Below, piece after piece: positions 5,930 through 8,203 of a stretch of DNA of 8,203 nt (positions are counted from its first letter, which is position 1; every line of letters starts with the position of its first letter). The notes under the pieces were generated by a model. The model had not been told where the DNA came from and ran no database searches. It was given only the letters and a program-made list of their open reading frames with translations. The DNA is taken from positions 1 through 8,203 of the forward strand of contig JAJDYK010000140.1 in NCBI GenBank assembly GCA_022825185.1, given 5' to 3'. Position numbers and translations under genes: made by a program. This stretch comes from Candidatus Latescibacterota bacterium (lineage in GTDB: Bacteria; Latescibacterota; UBA2968; UBA8231).

Positions 5930-8203
5930 ATGGCTATACGAGATTCGATCGCCATTAAGGGCGCACGAGAGAACAACCTGCAAAACATCGACGTCAGCAT
6001 TCCGCGCGATAAACTGGTCGTCATTACCGGCATTAGCGGCTCGGGCAAATCCTCGTTGGCTTTCGATACGGTGTACGCCGAGGGACAGCGGCGCTTTATG
6101 GAGTCTATGTCCGCCTATGCCAAGCGCTTTGTCGAGCAGATGAAGAAGCCGGATGTCGATTTTGTCACTGGGCTCTCGCCGGTCATTTCCATTGAGCAGA
6201 AGACCATCTTCAACAATCCGCGCTCGACCGTTGGCACCATGACTGACCTGTACGAATATCTGCGGATGCTCTTCTCCACGGTGGGTCAGGCCCACTGCCC
6301 CTATTGCCGCCGCCCCATCACCTACCGCACGCCCTACCAGATGGCCGAGCACTTGCTGTCCCTGCCGGACGGGGCCGAGGTGGAAATCCGCGCGCCGGTT
6401 TTTAAGATCTACGGCGAGGACTACGCGTTTCTGTTTGACGACATTCGCACCAAGGGGTATCGGCGAGTGCGCATCGATGGCGAGCTATGCGACTTGAGCG
6501 AAGAGCTCGAACTCGACGAGAACGAGGATTTCCACATTGAGGCGGTCATCGACCGCTTCGTCATCCGCGGCGATCTGCAAAAGCAACTCCTCGCCTCCAT
6601 TGAGCACGGCCTAGTGGTGGGCGAGAACTTTCTCAGCTTCCACTTGTTAAATCCTGAAATCGCTTCCGCCCAAGAGGTGGAGGCTTTCTACGAAGGCTTC
6701 GGCTGCCCCGAGCACCGCCTCAGCATGGCCGAGCTGACTCAGGGTTACTTCACCTTCAACGAGCCGCTCTCGGCCTGCGTCACCTGTTCGGGCTTGGGCA
6801 CCTATCTACAGGTCCATCCCGATCTGTTGGTGCCCGACAAGAGCCGGAGCATTCTCGACGGTGCCTTTGTGCGCGAGGCGATTAACTGCGACCGCAATGG
6901 ATGGGGCGGCCGCATCTTCTACAGCTTGGCCCAGCACTACGGCTTTGACTTGGACACGCCCTTTGCCGAGTTGTCCGACCGCATCGTCGATGTGCTGTTC
7001 TACGGCACCAAAGGCAAGCGCTTCCCTATTGTCCTGCCGCCGGGCGCGACTGAGGGTCGGCGCTACAAAGGGCGCAAGGTTGCTTTCGATGGGGTCATCA
7101 ACCAAATCGAGCGCCGCTACCGCCGCTACCGCCGCCAAGGAGTGGCGCATTCGGGCATGGAGGACTATTTGCGCAAGGTCATGGTCGAGTACGACTGCCC
7201 GGACTGCGGCGGCACGCGGCTCAAAGCTACGCGCATGCTCGTCACCGTGGCTGGTCGCACCATCCACGACCTGTGCGAGATGCACCTGCAGGAGTTACGC
7301 GATTTTTTCAAGGACGTTCCCATGCCCGTGCAGAGGAAGCAGGCCGGCCAGCAGATCGTGCGCGAATTGGCGCTGCGGCTCGACCTCATCATGGGCATTG
7401 GTTTGGATTACCTCAGCCTCACGCGCCGGGCGGGGACCCTCTCCGGCGGCGAGGCCCAGCGCATTCGCCTTTCTACGCAGATCGGCTCCGGCCTGATGGG
7501 TATGCTCTACGTGCTCGACGAGCCTTCCATTGGCCTCCATCCCAAAGACAACGTCAAGATGATTGAGACGCTGCGCCGCCTGCGCGATGTCGGCAACACG
7601 GTCATTGTGGTGGAGCACGACGAGGAGACCATTCGGGCGGCCGATCACGTCATCGAACTCGGCCCCGGCCCGGGCGTACACGGTGGCCGCATCGCGGCCG
7701 AGGGCACCATTCGCCAGATATTGAAGAATTCAGACTCCCTGACCGGCCAGTTTCTCACGGGCCGCCAGCGCATTGACGTGCCAGCAGAGCGCCGCCCGCT
7801 CAACGGCTGCAACCTGCACGTTCGCGGTGCCCGCGCCAACAACCTCGACGACCTCGACGTCAAAATTCCCTTGGGAGTCTTCGTCTGCGTTAGTGGGGCC
7901 TCTGGCTCGGGCAAGAGCACGCTCGTCCACGACATCCTCTACAAGAAGCTCTACTCCATCTTCCACGACAGCCGCGTGCTGTCGGGTGCGCACGACCGCC
8001 TCGACGGGATCGAGCACGTAAGCGATGTGATCAATATCGACCAATCCCCCATCGGCCGCTCGCCCCGCTCCAACCCGGCCACGTACATCGGTTTCTACGA
8101 CAACATCCGCCGCCTCTTTGCCCAAACGCCCGAGGCCAAGAAGCGCCGCTATACGGCCTCGCGCTTTAGCTTCAACGTCAAGGGAGGCCGCTGCGAGGAG
8201 TGC
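5930..8203 (+). CDS. uvrA: UvrABC excinuclease ATPase subunit A, N-terminal 758 residues
   Basis: UvrA is the damage-recognition ATPase of nucleotide excision repair; it forms a dimer, loads UvrB on DNA and then leaves. The frame is open to the right edge and lacks about 180 C-terminal residues, including the second ABC signature. In order it shows a Walker A GISGSGKS (34-41), the UvrB-binding region (about 125-250), the first zinc module (259-286), a CPDC pair (423-426), the ABC signature [11 protein letters not shown] (504-514), Walker [14 protein letters not shown] (525-537), a second Walker [10 protein letters not shown] (655-663), a DQSPIGR motif, and the start of the C-terminal zinc finger, CEEC (755-758). 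The first zinc module reads Cys259-Pro-Glu-His262 and Cys283-Val-Thr-Cys286. The spacing equals that in E. coli, where all four ligands are cysteine. The ATG has AGGA at 5920-5923, six bases upstream. It may be read through from the upstream gene. Confidence 0.95.
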   Translation, partial: MAIRDSIAIKGARENNLQNIDVSIPRDKLVVITGISGSGKSSLAFDTVYAEGQRRFMESMSAYAKRFVEQMKKPDVDFVTGLSPVISIEQKTIFNNPRSTVGTMTDLYEYLRMLFSTVGQAHCPYCRRPITYRTPYQMAEHLLSLPDGAEVEIRAPVFKIYGEDYAFLFDDIRTKGYRRVRIDGELCDLSEELELDENEDFHIEAVIDRFVIRGDLQKQLLASIEHGLVVGENFLSFHLLNPEIASAQEVEAFYEGFGCPEHRLSMAELTQGYFTFNEPLSACVTCSGLGTYLQVHPDLLVPDKSRSILDGAFVREAINCDRNGWGGRIFYSLAQHYGFDLDTPFAELSDRIVDVLFYGTKGKRFPIVLPPGATEGRRYKGRKVAFDGVINQIERRYRRYRRQGVAHSGMEDYLRKVMVEYDCPDCGGTRLKATRMLVTVAGRTIHDLCEMHLQELRDFFKDVPMPVQRKQAGQQIVRELALRLDLIMGIGLDYLSLTRRAGTLSGGEAQRIRLSTQIGSGLMGMLYVLDEPSIGLHPKDNVKMIETLRRLRDVGNTVIVVEHDEETIRAADHVIELGPGPGVHGGRIAAEGTIRQILKNSDSLTGQFLTGRQRIDVPAERRPLNGCNLHVRGARANNLDDLDVKIPLGVFVCVSGASGSGKSTLVHDILYKKLYSIFHDSRVLSGAHDRLDGIEHVSDVINIDQSPIGRSPRSNPATYIGFYDNIRRLFAQTPEAKKRRYTASRFSFNVKGGRCEEC

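Noticed and set aside
5882..6352. Minus-strand frame of 156 codons, and others at 6806-7285, 7295-7681 and 7730-8125
   Set aside because: All lie antisense to uvrA, whose plus-strand frame is continuous from 5930 to the right edge with every expected motif.
7112..7136. Two tandem 9-bp CGCCGCTAC units plus a partial third
   Set aside because: They encode RRYRRYRR within the ordinary UvrA linker after the conserved IERRY motif; in frame and likely simple codon repetition.

Overview
The window is bacterial, GC-rich DNA (roughly 60% G+C by eye) in which two housekeeping genes, cut by the window ends, flank an accessory stretch. The organism cannot be named from this sequence. The HemB and UvrA types and the SD-led starts indicate a bacterium, but I see no marker that fixes the phylum.

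Left end (1-1349): the last 111 codons of hemB (porphobilinogen synthase, tetrapyrrole synthesis) on the plus strand run tail-to-tail, one base apart, into a 336-residue minus-strand gene of the cobalamin-independent methionine synthase (MetE C-terminal/UROD-like) superfamily. That protein keeps all four expected zinc ligands.

Middle (1350-4946): a minus-strand gene encodes an AAA-ATPase-like domain fused to a PD-(D/E)XK nuclease domain (PF09820/PF08011 type), with a short tandem repeat just past its 3' end. After a 245-bp divergent spacer comes a tight plus-strand antitoxin-like operon. Its first gene is a ribbon-helix-helix BrnA/CopG-type protein, with an 11-bp-phased direct repeat lying inside its promoter. 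Its second gene is an AbrB/MazE-like 72-residue protein. A GTG codon overlaps the second stop and opens a reading frame beginning like a PIN (VapC) toxin, but the frame ends after 11 codons, where the DNA turns AT-rich. That AT-rich segment (about 40% G+C) carries a minus-strand gene encoding a DUF91/NucS-like PD-(D/E)XK nuclease domain joined to an EVE/PUA-like domain. This looks like a transferred module, possibly a modified-DNA-directed defence gene, that landed in or replaced the toxin gene.

Right end (4831-8203): two consensus-like sigma70 promoters stand back to back between the nuclease gene and a plus-strand gene for a 312-residue nucleotidyltransferase-fold protein with a C-terminal winged-helix-like segment. 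It is followed 44 bp later by uvrA (nucleotide excision repair), of which the first 758 codons are present. In this UvrA one cysteine of the first zinc module appears replaced by histidine.

The best candidate for something undescribed is 3219-5885: an antitoxin pair that has lost its toxin, the AT-rich nuclease-EVE module, and the nucleotidyltransferase divergently transcribed from it.
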